From positions 19,537 through 83,536 of the forward strand of contig QMMN01000006.1 in the NCBI GenBank assembly GCA_003647275.1: 64,000 nt of DNA, given 5' to 3'. The DNA is from Deltaproteobacteria bacterium. GTDB lineage: Bacteria; Desulfobacterota; Desulfobacteria; Desulfobacterales; C00003060. The position numbers and the translations under genes are program-made. The notes below the pieces were generated by a model. The model saw only the letters and a list, made by a program, of their open reading frames with translations. It was not told where the DNA came from and did not search any database. Each line of letters begins with the position of its first letter. Within the stretch, counting starts at the first letter, position 1. Shown here one piece after another: positions 9,665-17,539 of the stretch.

Positions 9665-11791
9665 GTGAGTGTCGAAAGTTGGAGAAACTCGAAAACGTGG
9701 AGCTGTAAACCTGGTCAGCCTCTGCCCCTTGGTGCCACCATCACGCCAGAGGGCGTGAATTTCGCGGTTGTTTCTCGAGATGCCACATCCCTTAGCCTGG
9801 TTCTATTTAAGAAGGGGCAGGGCCAGCCCATAGCCGAAATGACCCTGGACCCTAAAATCAACAGGACCGGTGATATATGGCATATCCTTGTCGTCGGTAT
9901 GGACACCTCCCTGCGCTACGGGTACCGAGTTGATGGCCCCTTTGACCCCAAGGGGAAAGGACATTGGTTTAACCGAGAGAATATCCTCCTCGACCCCTAT
10001 GCCCGGGCCTTAGAGGGTGGGGAGACCTGGGGAGGCGACTCAAGTGATGGGTTTCAGGCAGATCAGGAAGCCCCCTTTCATCGACGCTGTTGTATTGTTA
10101 CGGATGATTTTGACTGGGAAGGCGATCGTCCGCTGAATTTGCCCCTGAAAGACAGCGTTATCTATGAACTCCATGTGCGGGGATATACGATTGATAAGTC
10201 TTCAGGTGTGGTAAACCGCGGCACGTATAGAGGCTTGATTGAAAAGATTCCCTACATAAAGTCTCTGGGCGTTACAGCCGTGGAACTGATGCCTGTCTTT
10301 GAATTCAATGAACTGGAAAACAAGCGGGTCAACCCCAAGACCGGAGAACAGTTGAAAAATTTTTGGGGCTATAGCACCATGGCGTTCTTCGTTCCAAAGG
10401 CTTCTTATGGCTCAAATGGTTGGGATGGAAACCAGGTCAAAGAATTCAAGGAGATGGTCAAGGCCTTTCACCGTGCCGGTCTGGAAGTAATCATTGATGT
10501 CGTATTCAATCATACAGCAGAGGGTGACTCAGAGGGGCCGGTCATAAGCTTCCGCGGACTGGATAATACGATTTATTATGCATTGGCGCCGGAATCAAAG
10601 GATTATCTGAATCTTTCGGGCTGTGGCAACACGGTCAACTGCAATCATCCTGTGGTTCAGGCCTTTATTCTGGACTGCCTCCGGTACTGGGTCGTCGAGA
10701 TGCATGTGGATGGGTTTCGTTTTGATCTGGCCACGATTCTGCGCAGGGATCACAAGGGCGAACTGCTCCCGGGCCCTTCAATCGTTGATGCTATAGAACA
10801 AGACCCGGTTCTTGCCCATACCAAGATCATCGCCGAGGCATGGGACACACAGGTCAATCAAGTTGGGGGGTTCCCCGGGCGTTGGGCAGAATGGAACTCA
10901 CACTATAGGGACGATGTCAGGCGTTTTGTCCGGGGGGACAAAGGGATGGTGCCTGTGCTGGCTACCCGCATTGGAGGCAGCTCTGATCTCTATCAGGCAA
11001 GCGGCCGTCATCCTTATAATAGCATTAATTACATAACCTGTCATGATGGGTTTACCCTTTATGACCTGGTATCGTATGAGCACAAGCATAATGATGAGAA
11101 TGGTGAAGATAACCAGGACGGGAATGACCAAAACTTTAGCTCCAATAGCGGTGTTGAGGGGCCTACGGATAACAATTTAGTCAATGAACTCAGGTTGCGC
11201 CGCATCAAGACATTTGTAACCATCCTTATGGTTTCTCACGGTGTTCCTATGATCCTGGCCGGAGACGAGTTTGGTCGAACCCAGCAGGGGAACAACAATC
11301 CGTACTGCCAGGACAATCCAATAAGCTGGATCGACTGGCACCTTACAGAAGAGAATGCCGGTTTGCTGAGGTTTTTCCGTAAAATGATCGCCCTGAGAAA
11401 TCAGCACCCTGTATTTCGCAGATCCCGTTTTTTGACCGGAGAGGACAGAAACGGAGACAACTATCCTGATGTTAGCTGGCATGGGCTTGAGGTGGGCAAG
11501 CCGGACTGGTCTGAAGATTCCAGGGTGCTTGCGTTCATGCTGGATGGATCAGAACTTGCCCAGGACGAAGAGGATGACGATTTTTTAGTGATCCTCAATG
11601 GGGACCAGGTGAAACACAGCTTTGAGATACCGCGGCCCCAAGAAGGCAGGGCGTGGTTTCGTGTCGTAGATACGGGTAAGCCTTCCCCCGAAGATATCTT
11701 AGATGAAGATAAAGGGAAACCGATCCTTCTCCAAAGGAAGTATCCTGTGCTTCCCATGGCTGCGCTAGTATTCATCACAAGAAGGTGTTAA
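9665..11791 (+). CDS. glgX: Glycogen debranching enzyme GlgX (isoamylase type)
   Basis: 708 residues. An N-terminal CBM48-like domain (LPLGATITPEGVNFAVVSRD) precedes a GH13 catalytic barrel. VDGFRFDLAT provides the nucleophile Asp, IIAEAWDT the acid/base Glu and YITCHDGFTLYDLV the transition-state stabilising region. These are GlgX/TreX hallmarks. The enzyme hydrolyses alpha-1,6 branches of glycogen. The start is a GTG one base after the pump gene's stop, so the genes are translationally close although functionally unrelated. The last coding bases (encoding PMAALVFITRR) recur in altered form about 165 bases downstream (see 11918-11955). Confidence 0.93.
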   Translation: MSVESWRNSKTWSCKPGQPLPLGATITPEGVNFAVVSRDATSLSLVLFKKGQGQPIAEMTLDPKINRTGDIWHILVVGMDTSLRYGYRVDGPFDPKGKGHWFNRENILLDPYARALEGGETWGGDSSDGFQADQEAPFHRRCCIVTDDFDWEGDRPLNLPLKDSVIYELHVRGYTIDKSSGVVNRGTYRGLIEKIPYIKSLGVTAVELMPVFEFNELENKRVNPKTGEQLKNFWGYSTMAFFVPKASYGSNGWDGNQVKEFKEMVKAFHRAGLEVIIDVVFNHTAEGDSEGPVISFRGLDNTIYYALAPESKDYLNLSGCGNTVNCNHPVVQAFILDCLRYWVVEMHVDGFRFDLATILRRDHKGELLPGPSIVDAIEQDPVLAHTKIIAEAWDTQVNQVGGFPGRWAEWNSHYRDDVRRFVRGDKGMVPVLATRIGGSSDLYQASGRHPYNSINYITCHDGFTLYDLVSYEHKHNDENGEDNQDGNDQNFSSNSGVEGPTDNNLVNELRLRRIKTFVTILMVSHGVPMILAGDEFGRTQQGNNNPYCQDNPISWIDWHLTEENAGLLRFFRKMIALRNQHPVFRRSRFLTGEDRNGDNYPDVSWHGLEVGKPDWSEDSRVLAFMLDGSELAQDEEDDDFLVILNGDQVKHSFEIPRPQEGRAWFRVVDTGKPSPEDILDEDKGKPILLQRKYPVLPMAALVFITRRC

Positions 11792-11823
11792 CCCAAATTA
11801 TGTTGTAAGACCTTTATGGGTAA

Positions 11824-11920
11824 GGAGGGAGTTTTTCTCAAAAGCCGTGATATTCATCGAGCATGATCGAAGCATCTTGCCAGGTCCACGGTATCACAGC
11901 TTTTTCGAAAAACCCCTCCC
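11824..11920. repeat. Hairpin repeat, family A, copy 1
   Basis: The outer arms are GGAGGGAGTTTTTC and GAAAAACCCCTCCC. The inner arms are AAAAGCCGTGAT and ATCACAGCTTTT. The same nested-hairpin sequence recurs after fhs (22437-22649), where the inner hairpin is well conserved. Both copies sit directly downstream of a gene, so a role as a transcript-end stabiliser or terminator is possible. A non-autonomous mobile repeat is an alternative. Confidence 0.7.
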
Positions 11921-11955
11921 CCCCATGGCCGCCTTGGTATTCATCTCAAGAAGGC
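11918..11955 (+). repeat. Duplicate of the glgX 3' end
   Basis: Reading from CCCATGGCCGCC, this stretch encodes PMAALVFISRR, almost the same as the last residues of GlgX (PMAALVFITRR) encoded at 11755-11787. The two copies flank hairpin repeat A. It is non-coding now and looks like a remnant left by a duplication or by an insertion near the end of glgX. Confidence 0.6.
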
Positions 11956-12046
11956 ATTCATCTCCATCCATAAATCGCTTTTTCCCTGATGAGCGGTGTT
12001 CTGCTCACAGGTTATTTATGAATGGGCAATAAATAGGGAGGAAAAC

Positions 12047-12823
12047 ATGAACGATGAGTTTTTGAAATTTGATGTGGCGGGTGCCATCGGGACTATTACA
12101 CTGAACCGACCGGAAAAAAGAAATGCCCTGTCTCTCGAATTACTAGAGGCGTTGAGGGACTTGCTCACAAGCATAGGTCAGAAGGATGATGTAAGGGTTG
12201 TCATCATAAAAGGTGAGGGGAAAGTCTTTTCTGCGGGTCATGACATATCGCAACTGGTGAATCGCGAAATGACCGATTACAAGACGATTTTTGACACGTG
12301 CATCGAGGTCATGGAGAAGATCCAACGCTTACCGCAGCCGGTCATTGCGCAGGTTCATGGTGTGGCCACAGCAGCCGGTTGTCAGCTGGTGGCCGCCTGT
12401 GATTTGGCTGTGGCTGAGGAGGGCACGCTTTTTGGAACGCCCGGTGTAAAAATCGGTCTCTTTTGTACCACGCCTGGCGTTCCCCTTGTGAGGGCTATAG
12501 GTAGAAAACGAGCCCTCGAGATGCTCCTCACCGGCCGTATGATTTCAGCACGGGAGGCAGAACAATATGGCTTAATCAATAAAGTCGTACCTGCCGATCA
12601 ACTGGCCGCAGAGACCCGAGCCCTGGCCGAAAGGATCGCCGAGGCCAGTCCCCTTACCGTGAGCATAGGCAAGGAGGCCTTTTACACCCAGGTCAACCTG
12701 GCTGACTTCCAGGCCTACGATTATGCCAAGCAGGTCATTGTCACCAATCTTTTTGCTGAGGATGCCAAGGAGGGGCTTTCTGCCTTTTTGGAGAAGCGGA
12801 GACCGACCTGGAAAGGGAGATAA
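12047..12823 (+). CDS. Crotonase-family (enoyl-CoA hydratase/isomerase-like) protein
   Basis: 258 residues from the ATG at 12047, chosen because GGGAGG lies just before it. An upstream in-frame ATG at 11996 has no such site. Crotonase features are present: FSAGHDISQL, VHGVATAAGCQLVAACDLAVAEE and GTPGVKIGLF, ending in FLEKRRPTWKGR. Compared with the hydratase pattern GGGCELAMMCD...FGQPEI, the two catalytic Glu positions are occupied by Gln and Gly. Canonical hydratase activity is therefore doubtful. The protein resembles the ECHDC3-like branch, whose role is not well defined. An alternative activity such as thioesterase, isomerase or hydrolase is possible. Confidence 0.88.
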   Translation: MNDEFLKFDVAGAIGTITLNRPEKRNALSLELLEALRDLLTSIGQKDDVRVVIIKGEGKVFSAGHDISQLVNREMTDYKTIFDTCIEVMEKIQRLPQPVIAQVHGVATAAGCQLVAACDLAVAEEGTLFGTPGVKIGLFCTTPGVPLVRAIGRKRALEMLLTGRMISAREAEQYGLINKVVPADQLAAETRALAERIAEASPLTVSIGKEAFYTQVNLADFQAYDYAKQVIVTNLFAEDAKEGLSAFLEKRRPTWKGR

Positions 12824-12870
12824 TCGCCAAGCTGTGGCCGAATGTGGCGTGCTTCTGCTCAGGATTTATA

Positions 12871-13725
12871 TCAGTCGACGATGAGGTCCCTGAGCCGTTC
12901 TAAATTTAGGCGGTCGTAGTCCACTGGCCCTTTTTCCTTTGGGGTCTCCAGGATCATGGGAAGGCCATTGAATCGCGGATCGTTCATGATGAACCGGAAC
13001 GCATCAATGCCGATCGCTCCCTCACCAATGTGTTCGTGTCGATCGACTCGGCTCCCAAGCCCTTTCTTCGCATCATTGAGGTGAATTACACAGAGGCGTT
13101 CAAGACCTACGACTCTGTCAAAGGCCGCCATGGTTTCCTGGTAAGCCGTTTTCGTACGCAGATCATAGCCTGCTGCAAATACGTGACAGGTGTCCAAACA
13201 AAACCCGATCCTTTCTCTGGCCTCAACCATGTCTGAGATAGCAGCCAGGTGTTCGAAGGTATAGCCCAAATTCGATCCCTGGCCAGCTGTCGTCTCGAGC
13301 AAAAGCCGAGAGGTTATGTGGGGTGTGCGGTCAAATATCTGGTTGATTCCCTGGGCAATCTGGCGCAAGCCCTTTTCCTCACCCATTCCCATGTGGGAGC
13401 CCGGGTGCATGATTACATAGGGAATACGCAACAAAGATGAGCGTATAAGTTCATCTTTTAGGGCTTTCATAGATCTCTGATATTTGCGGGACTCAGGTGA
13501 GGCCAGGTTGATCAGGTAGGCGGTGTGGGAGCAGATTGACCTGATGCCGGTTTGCTCTCTTGCTGCATTAAACTGCTCAATATTCTGGTCAGTCAGCGTC
13601 CTTTCCTTCCAGGTACTGGCGTTTTTCGTGAAGATCTGCAGGGCGGTACACCCGTAATCATGGGCGGTAAATAGGGCTTTGTGGAGGCCGCCTGCTATGG
13701 AAAAATGGGCGCCGAGCAGGATCAT
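12871..13725 (-). CDS. nfo: Endonuclease IV (AP endonuclease)
   Basis: 285 residues from the ATG at 13725 (MILLGAHFSIAGG), which matches the normal family N-terminus. A longer frame starts at 13827 but would add an atypical leader overlapping the divergent gene. Metal-binding segments are visible: HSGSH-like PGSHMGMGEE, LLLETTAGQGSNLG, GFCLDTCHVFAAGYD, VIHLNDAKKGLGSRVDRHEHIGEG and ILETPKEKG. It incises DNA 5' to abasic sites and at oxidised bases in base excision repair. Its 5' end faces that of the Smr-RsmG gene, so the two share a short divergent control region. Confidence 0.95.
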   Translation of the reverse strand: MILLGAHFSIAGGLHKALFTAHDYGCTALQIFTKNASTWKERTLTDQNIEQFNAAREQTGIRSICSHTAYLINLASPESRKYQRSMKALKDELIRSSLLRIPYVIMHPGSHMGMGEEKGLRQIAQGINQIFDRTPHITSRLLLETTAGQGSNLGYTFEHLAAISDMVEARERIGFCLDTCHVFAAGYDLRTKTAYQETMAAFDRVVGLERLCVIHLNDAKKGLGSRVDRHEHIGEGAIGIDAFRFIMNDPRFNGLPMILETPKEKGPVDYDRLNLERLRDLIVD

Positions 13726-13777
13726 CTGGCGCTCTTGATTTTGCCTTTTCATCTGTGAAGGGGAGATACTTGCATTT

Positions 13778-14794
13778 TTGGCCAAAAAAAGCGTATCCTC
13801 AGAATCCATGCAGAAAAGCCCGGACAACGCGAACGATAGAGAACCTGTAAAGATCCCGATCGAAGATGTTCTGGATCTTCATACATTTGCTCCCAGGGAC
13901 ATACCCGGCCTGCTAAAAGAGTATCTGAATGCCTGCCGCAAGGCTGGCATTTGTTCTGTAAGGATTATCCACGGTAAAGGCAAGGGATTTCTGAAAGATC
14001 GGGTTCGCGGTTTGCTCAAGGATCTCCCTGTGGTGGCCTCCTTTTCAGATGCCCCGTACGATGCAGGGGGTTGGGGTGCCACCATTGTTGAACTTGCAAG
14101 AGACATCGATTTTGAGTCAGCCCAATGGGCTGACATCCTTGATAAGGGGGCAAGGGCCATGGGCATGTGCCTGGAGCAAGCGCAAATCGCCCGGTTTGCC
14201 ATCCATGCCAGAGAGCTTATGATATGGAATCGAACCACCAACCTGACTGCCATCACAGACCCCGTGGAAATGGCCGTAAAACAGTTTCTGGATACCCTGC
14301 CACTCTCCCCTTTACTTCCGCCAGGATTGCGGGTCCTAGACATCGGTTCTGGAGGCGGGTTTCCGGGCATTCCCCTAAAAATTATACGGCCAGACCTTGA
14401 CCTCACGCTGATCGATGCCTCAAGGAAGAAGGTCAACTTCCTGAAGCATGTCATAAGAACGCTTCATCTCAAAGATATCGAGGCCCGACATATCCGTGCT
14501 GAAGGACTCATAGGAGAGCCTCAGCCCGAAGTAAGGTCGTATGATATCATTGTATCCAAGGCTGTTTCAAAGCTGGACACATTTCTGGACCAGGCAATTC
14601 CCCTACTCCGTCGGCCAGGTATCATGATTGCCATGAAGGGAAGGGCCGTAGAGAGCGAGCTTGAAGCCGCACGTTCGAGGATCAAGGCTGAGAGCCTTAT
14701 TGTTACCGTAAAAAAATACCGACTCCCTGACTTTGATATCGAAAGATTCCTGATTGTTCTGAGCAATGCCCAAGAAGCCGCAGACCTATCGTAA
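13778..14794 (+). CDS. rsmG: Fusion of an Smr domain with 16S rRNA m7G527 methyltransferase RsmG
   Basis: 338 residues in one uninterrupted frame. Residues about 28-108 form an Smr (small MutS-related) domain, with LDLH at 32-35, HGKG at 65-68 and GGWGAT at 97-102. Residues about 112-338 are RsmG/GidB, with ELMIWNRTTNLTAITDP, the SAM-binding VLDIGSGGGFPG at 186-197 and IVSKAVSKLDTFLDQ. RsmG methylates N7 of G527 in 16S rRNA. Smr domains are nucleases or nucleic-acid binders, some acting on mRNA at stalled ribosomes. A second ATG at 13808 is an alternative start. Neither start has a strong ribosome binding site. The fusion is unusual, since RsmG is normally about 210 residues and stands alone. 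Confidence 0.9.
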   Translation: MAKKSVSSESMQKSPDNANDREPVKIPIEDVLDLHTFAPRDIPGLLKEYLNACRKAGICSVRIIHGKGKGFLKDRVRGLLKDLPVVASFSDAPYDAGGWGATIVELARDIDFESAQWADILDKGARAMGMCLEQAQIARFAIHARELMIWNRTTNLTAITDPVEMAVKQFLDTLPLSPLLPPGLRVLDIGSGGGFPGIPLKIIRPDLDLTLIDASRKKVNFLKHVIRTLHLKDIEARHIRAEGLIGEPQPEVRSYDIIVSKAVSKLDTFLDQAIPLLRRPGIMIAMKGRAVESELEAARSRIKAESLIVTVKKYRLPDFDIERFLIVLSNAQEAADLS

Positions 14795-14824
14795 GCGTTT
14801 AGCAGTCAGCAGATACGAAGGAAA

Positions 14825-14921
14825 GCATAATATTATTTGCAACAAATCATGCAGCAATGTTTGCTGGCAGATATATGGCTGTTTGGACAACAGCCTGTTT
14901 AGATGTAAACGATTAGATGCT
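14825..14921 (-). repeat. Dispersed repeat, family B, copy 1 (inverted)
   Basis: Read on the minus strand this begins AGCATCTAATCGTTTACATC, passes through CTGCCAGCAAACATTGCTGC and ends TTGCAAATAATATTATG. Other copies lie at 15938-16007 (plus orientation), 19335-19645 (split by an insertion) and, degenerate, at 17465-17526. Copies 1 and 2 face each other across the histidine kinase gene. The gap 14795-15096 holds this repeat and no other recognised gene. Confidence 0.75.
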
Positions 14922-15096
14922 TCCTTTTGTAAGTGGGAGTCTATATGCTATAAGTGCGGTTCCAGTATCTGGTTTGGGCTCCGAGAAAGCCGGTTATAGA
15001 CGAAAAATTCCTTTACTAATGAACATCGATGTAATATCTGTCTAACGTCTTTATTTATCATCATATAAAGGGCGACAATAGATTCTGAGCAGGATA

Positions 15097-15834
15097 ATGG
15101 GATCTTCCAAACGTCAACAGGAACTCCTTTCTGTCGAGCGGCTGAAGGCCGCCGGCAGGCTGGCCAGCGAGATTGCCCATGAATTAAATACCCCGCTTGG
15201 TGGCATCTTGATGTACAGCCACCTTCTTTTAGACGATATACCAGAAGGAGATCCATGTTGGGAAAATGTGGTCAAGATCAACAAGCTAGCGCATCGATGT
15301 AAAATGATTGTGCGGGGCCTTCTCAATTTTTCAAAGCAGGAAAAACTTGAGATGAGGCCGGTTGATGTCAACGAGATTCTTCATAGTGTTATAGGATTCA
15401 TGGAGGACCATATCCTGTTTAAAAGGGTTTCGATTCAGACCCATTTTGATCCAGCCCTTCCCAGGGTTCCAGGGGACGAGAACAAGCTGGAACAACTCTT
15501 CGTGAACCTGATCGTCAACGCAGGAGAATCCATAGAAGGCATAGGTACGCTTACCTTGCGCACCGCATTTTCCCTCGATACGAACCGGGTTCGGATTGAC
15601 TGTTCAGACACAGGCAGTGGGATTACCGAAGAGAACGTAGGAAGGATCTTTGAACCCTTCTTTACGACCAAGAAGCGAGGCAAGGGGACCGGTCTGGGGT
15701 TGTCAATCAGTCATGGTATTGTGGAACAGCACGGCGGGACCATCACCGTTGAGAGTCGTAGAGGGCACGGTTCTACGTTTACTATCTTTTTACCGGTAGC
15801 CAAGGAAGATTCAACCCTAATGCCTGACAAGTAA
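15097..15834 (+). CDS. Sensorless histidine kinase (HisKA-HATPase)
   Basis: 245 residues. The H-box SEIAHELNTPLGG places the phosphorylated His at residue 28. LFVNLIVNAGESI is the N-box, and DTGSGI, FEPFFTTKKRGKGTGLGLS and GHGSTFTIFLP are the nucleotide-binding motifs. No PAS, membrane or periplasmic sensor segment precedes the H-box, and an in-frame TAG lies only 18 bases before the ATG, so the short form is real as sequenced. It most likely phosphorylates the sigma-54 activator encoded 227 bases downstream. It may take input from a partner protein, or it may be the remnant of a longer sensor lost when the flanking repeats arrived. Confidence 0.9.
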   Translation: MGSSKRQQELLSVERLKAAGRLASEIAHELNTPLGGILMYSHLLLDDIPEGDPCWENVVKINKLAHRCKMIVRGLLNFSKQEKLEMRPVDVNEILHSVIGFMEDHILFKRVSIQTHFDPALPRVPGDENKLEQLFVNLIVNAGESIEGIGTLTLRTAFSLDTNRVRIDCSDTGSGITEENVGRIFEPFFTTKKRGKGTGLGLSISHGIVEQHGGTITVESRRGHGSTFTIFLPVAKEDSTLMPDK

Positions 15835-15937
15835 CCCCGTGACATTTCCAATTATCTATCACAAGTAGACTTTCCAAAGCGGCAAGAATTCCTCATGAGG
15901 AGAAGAGACATTCTAAGGCTCGAAGTCGCTAATGGGA

Positions 15938-16007
15938 GCATCTAATCGTTGACATCTAAGCATCTGCCAGCAAACATCGCTGCATGATTTGTTGCAAACA
16001 ATACTAT
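15938..16007 (+). repeat. Dispersed repeat, family B, copy 2
   Basis: This contains AGCATCTAATCGTTGACATC, then CTGCCAGCAAACATCGCTGC and GATTTGTTGCAAACAATACT. It is the same element as 14825-14921 in the opposite orientation, without the internal AGGCTGTTG segment. It fills most of the gap between the kinase and the response regulator. Confidence 0.75.
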
Positions 16008-16061
16008 GTCCTTCTTGGTAAAATGAACACGAAACCCCATCCTTAGCCGGATCCAGAATCG

Positions 16062-17417
16062 ATGGAAACCAGTTGTAACATTTTAGTGGTGGACGATGAT
16101 GCATTCATGCGGGATGCCTGCGAGCAGACCCTTAGCCGGCATGGTCACAGCGTAACCCTGGCGAAAAGTGGCCATGAGGCGCTGGGATTGCTTGAAAGGT
16201 GGTCATTTGATCTTATCCTGCTCGATCTGAAGATGCCTGACGAAGACGGCCTGGCCATCTTAGCCAAGATCAAAGCGCAGGACCCTGAAGCCATTGTCAT
16301 CATCATTACAGGATACGGTACCGTTAAAACGGCTGTTCGGGCCATCAAGCTCGGTGCCTTTGACTTTATTGCAAAGCCATTTACGCCAGATGAGCTCCTT
16401 AACTTGGTGAAGCGTGTACTAAAAAACCGCCAGCTCACCATCGAAAATCTTTATCTCAAACAGAGCCTCAAACAGGAGAGGCACAGTACTGACATAATCA
16501 GTAGCAGCGCTTCCATGGCAAAGGTCAAGGAGATGATCGCCATGGTGGCGCCCACAGACAGCACGGTTTTGATTCAAGGTGAAAGCGGCACAGGCAAAGG
16601 CCTTGTGGCTCGCAAAATCCACGAGATGAGTCACCGGCGCAGGCACCCTTTTATATCGGTGGATTGCGGCTCTTTAGTCAAGAGCTTATTTGAAAGCGAA
16701 CTCTTTGGTTATGTGAAGGGCGCATTTACCGGCGCAGAGACTACGCAGCGCGGCAAGTTTGAAATGGCACATGGTGGGTCCCTGTTCTTTGATGAGATAT
16801 CTAACATTAATCTGGAGATTCAGGCCAAACTCCTCAAGGCCGTGGAAGAAAAGTGCATATCCAAAGTTGGGGATCACAAGGTTGTAAAGGTGGATGTCCG
16901 TATCATATCGGCTACGAACCGGAATCTTCAACGGGCTGTAACCGAGGGACTATTTCGTGAAGACCTGTTCTTTCGGCTTAACGTGGTTTCCATACACCTG
17001 CCGCCTCTGCGGGAGCGTAAAGAGGATATCCCCCTGTTGGTCAATCATTTTTTGAAGGCGTTCAGCCAAACTCAGGGAAAAACGGTTGAGGCTCTTTCTG
17101 CAAACGCCATGAAGGCATTCACGGAATATAGCTGGCCCGGCAACGTCCGGGAACTGGAAAATACCGTGGAACGGCTGGTGGTCTTTGCGCGAGACAAGAC
17201 CATTTCTACACAGGACCTTGTCTTTTCCAATACCGTGCTTTCGAGTGTACTCACAAGAGAACCACTTCGCTTGGAGGATATGGAGCGCCTGCACATTATA
17301 AAAGTCCTTCAACGCACGGGGGGAAATAAGAGTCAGGCTGCCCGATTGCTCGGTATTGATCGCAAGACACTCAGACTCAAGGTAAAAAAGTATCAAATCC
17401 CGGGAGTCACTGCATAG
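16062..17417 (+). CDS. Sigma-54-dependent response regulator (NtrC/AtoC family)
   Basis: 451 residues in the classic three-part order. The receiver domain has VDDD near the N-terminus, LILLDLKMPDEDG with the phosphoacceptor Asp and the KPF lysine. The AAA+ domain has the Walker A GESGTGKG, the sigma-54 contact loop GAFTGA and the Walker B GGSLFFDEIS. A Fis-type helix-turn-helix lies at the C-terminus (GGNKSQAARLLGIDRKTLRLK). It activates RNA polymerase-sigma-54 promoters when phosphorylated, probably by the kinase encoded just upstream. A sigma-54-like site at 20170-20186, ahead of the receiver-fhs pair, is a possible target (inference). Confidence 0.95.
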   Translation: METSCNILVVDDDAFMRDACEQTLSRHGHSVTLAKSGHEALGLLERWSFDLILLDLKMPDEDGLAILAKIKAQDPEAIVIIITGYGTVKTAVRAIKLGAFDFIAKPFTPDELLNLVKRVLKNRQLTIENLYLKQSLKQERHSTDIISSSASMAKVKEMIAMVAPTDSTVLIQGESGTGKGLVARKIHEMSHRRRHPFISVDCGSLVKSLFESELFGYVKGAFTGAETTQRGKFEMAHGGSLFFDEISNINLEIQAKLLKAVEEKCISKVGDHKVVKVDVRIISATNRNLQRAVTEGLFREDLFFRLNVVSIHLPPLRERKEDIPLLVNHFLKAFSQTQGKTVEALSANAMKAFTEYSWPGNVRELENTVERLVVFARDKTISTQDLVFSNTVLSSVLTREPLRLEDMERLHIIKVLQRTGGNKSQAARLLGIDRKTLRLKVKKYQIPGVTA

Positions 17418-17464
17418 GGAGTACCAAGGCACCTCATTACACTTTCAGTTGGTCATGTCTCCGC

Positions 17465-17526
17465 AGGCTGTTGCCCAAATCACCACAATGCACTTGTCAC
17501 TGGTCATTGGTAGCCAGCAAATATGC
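17465..17526 (+). repeat. Dispersed repeat, family B, degenerate copy
   Basis: AGGCTGTTGCCCAAAT matches the internal part of the copy at 19335, and GCCAGCAAATATGCA matches the later part. The sequence between them has diverged and includes a GTCACTGGTCATTGG heptad-type stretch. Confidence 0.5.
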
Positions 17527-17539
17527 AATCTCTTAAACC

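Noticed and set aside
11847..12032. Small gene encoding PMAALVFISRR
   Set aside because: It is composed of hairpin repeat A and a decayed duplicate of the glgX 3' end, and it has no ribosome binding site.
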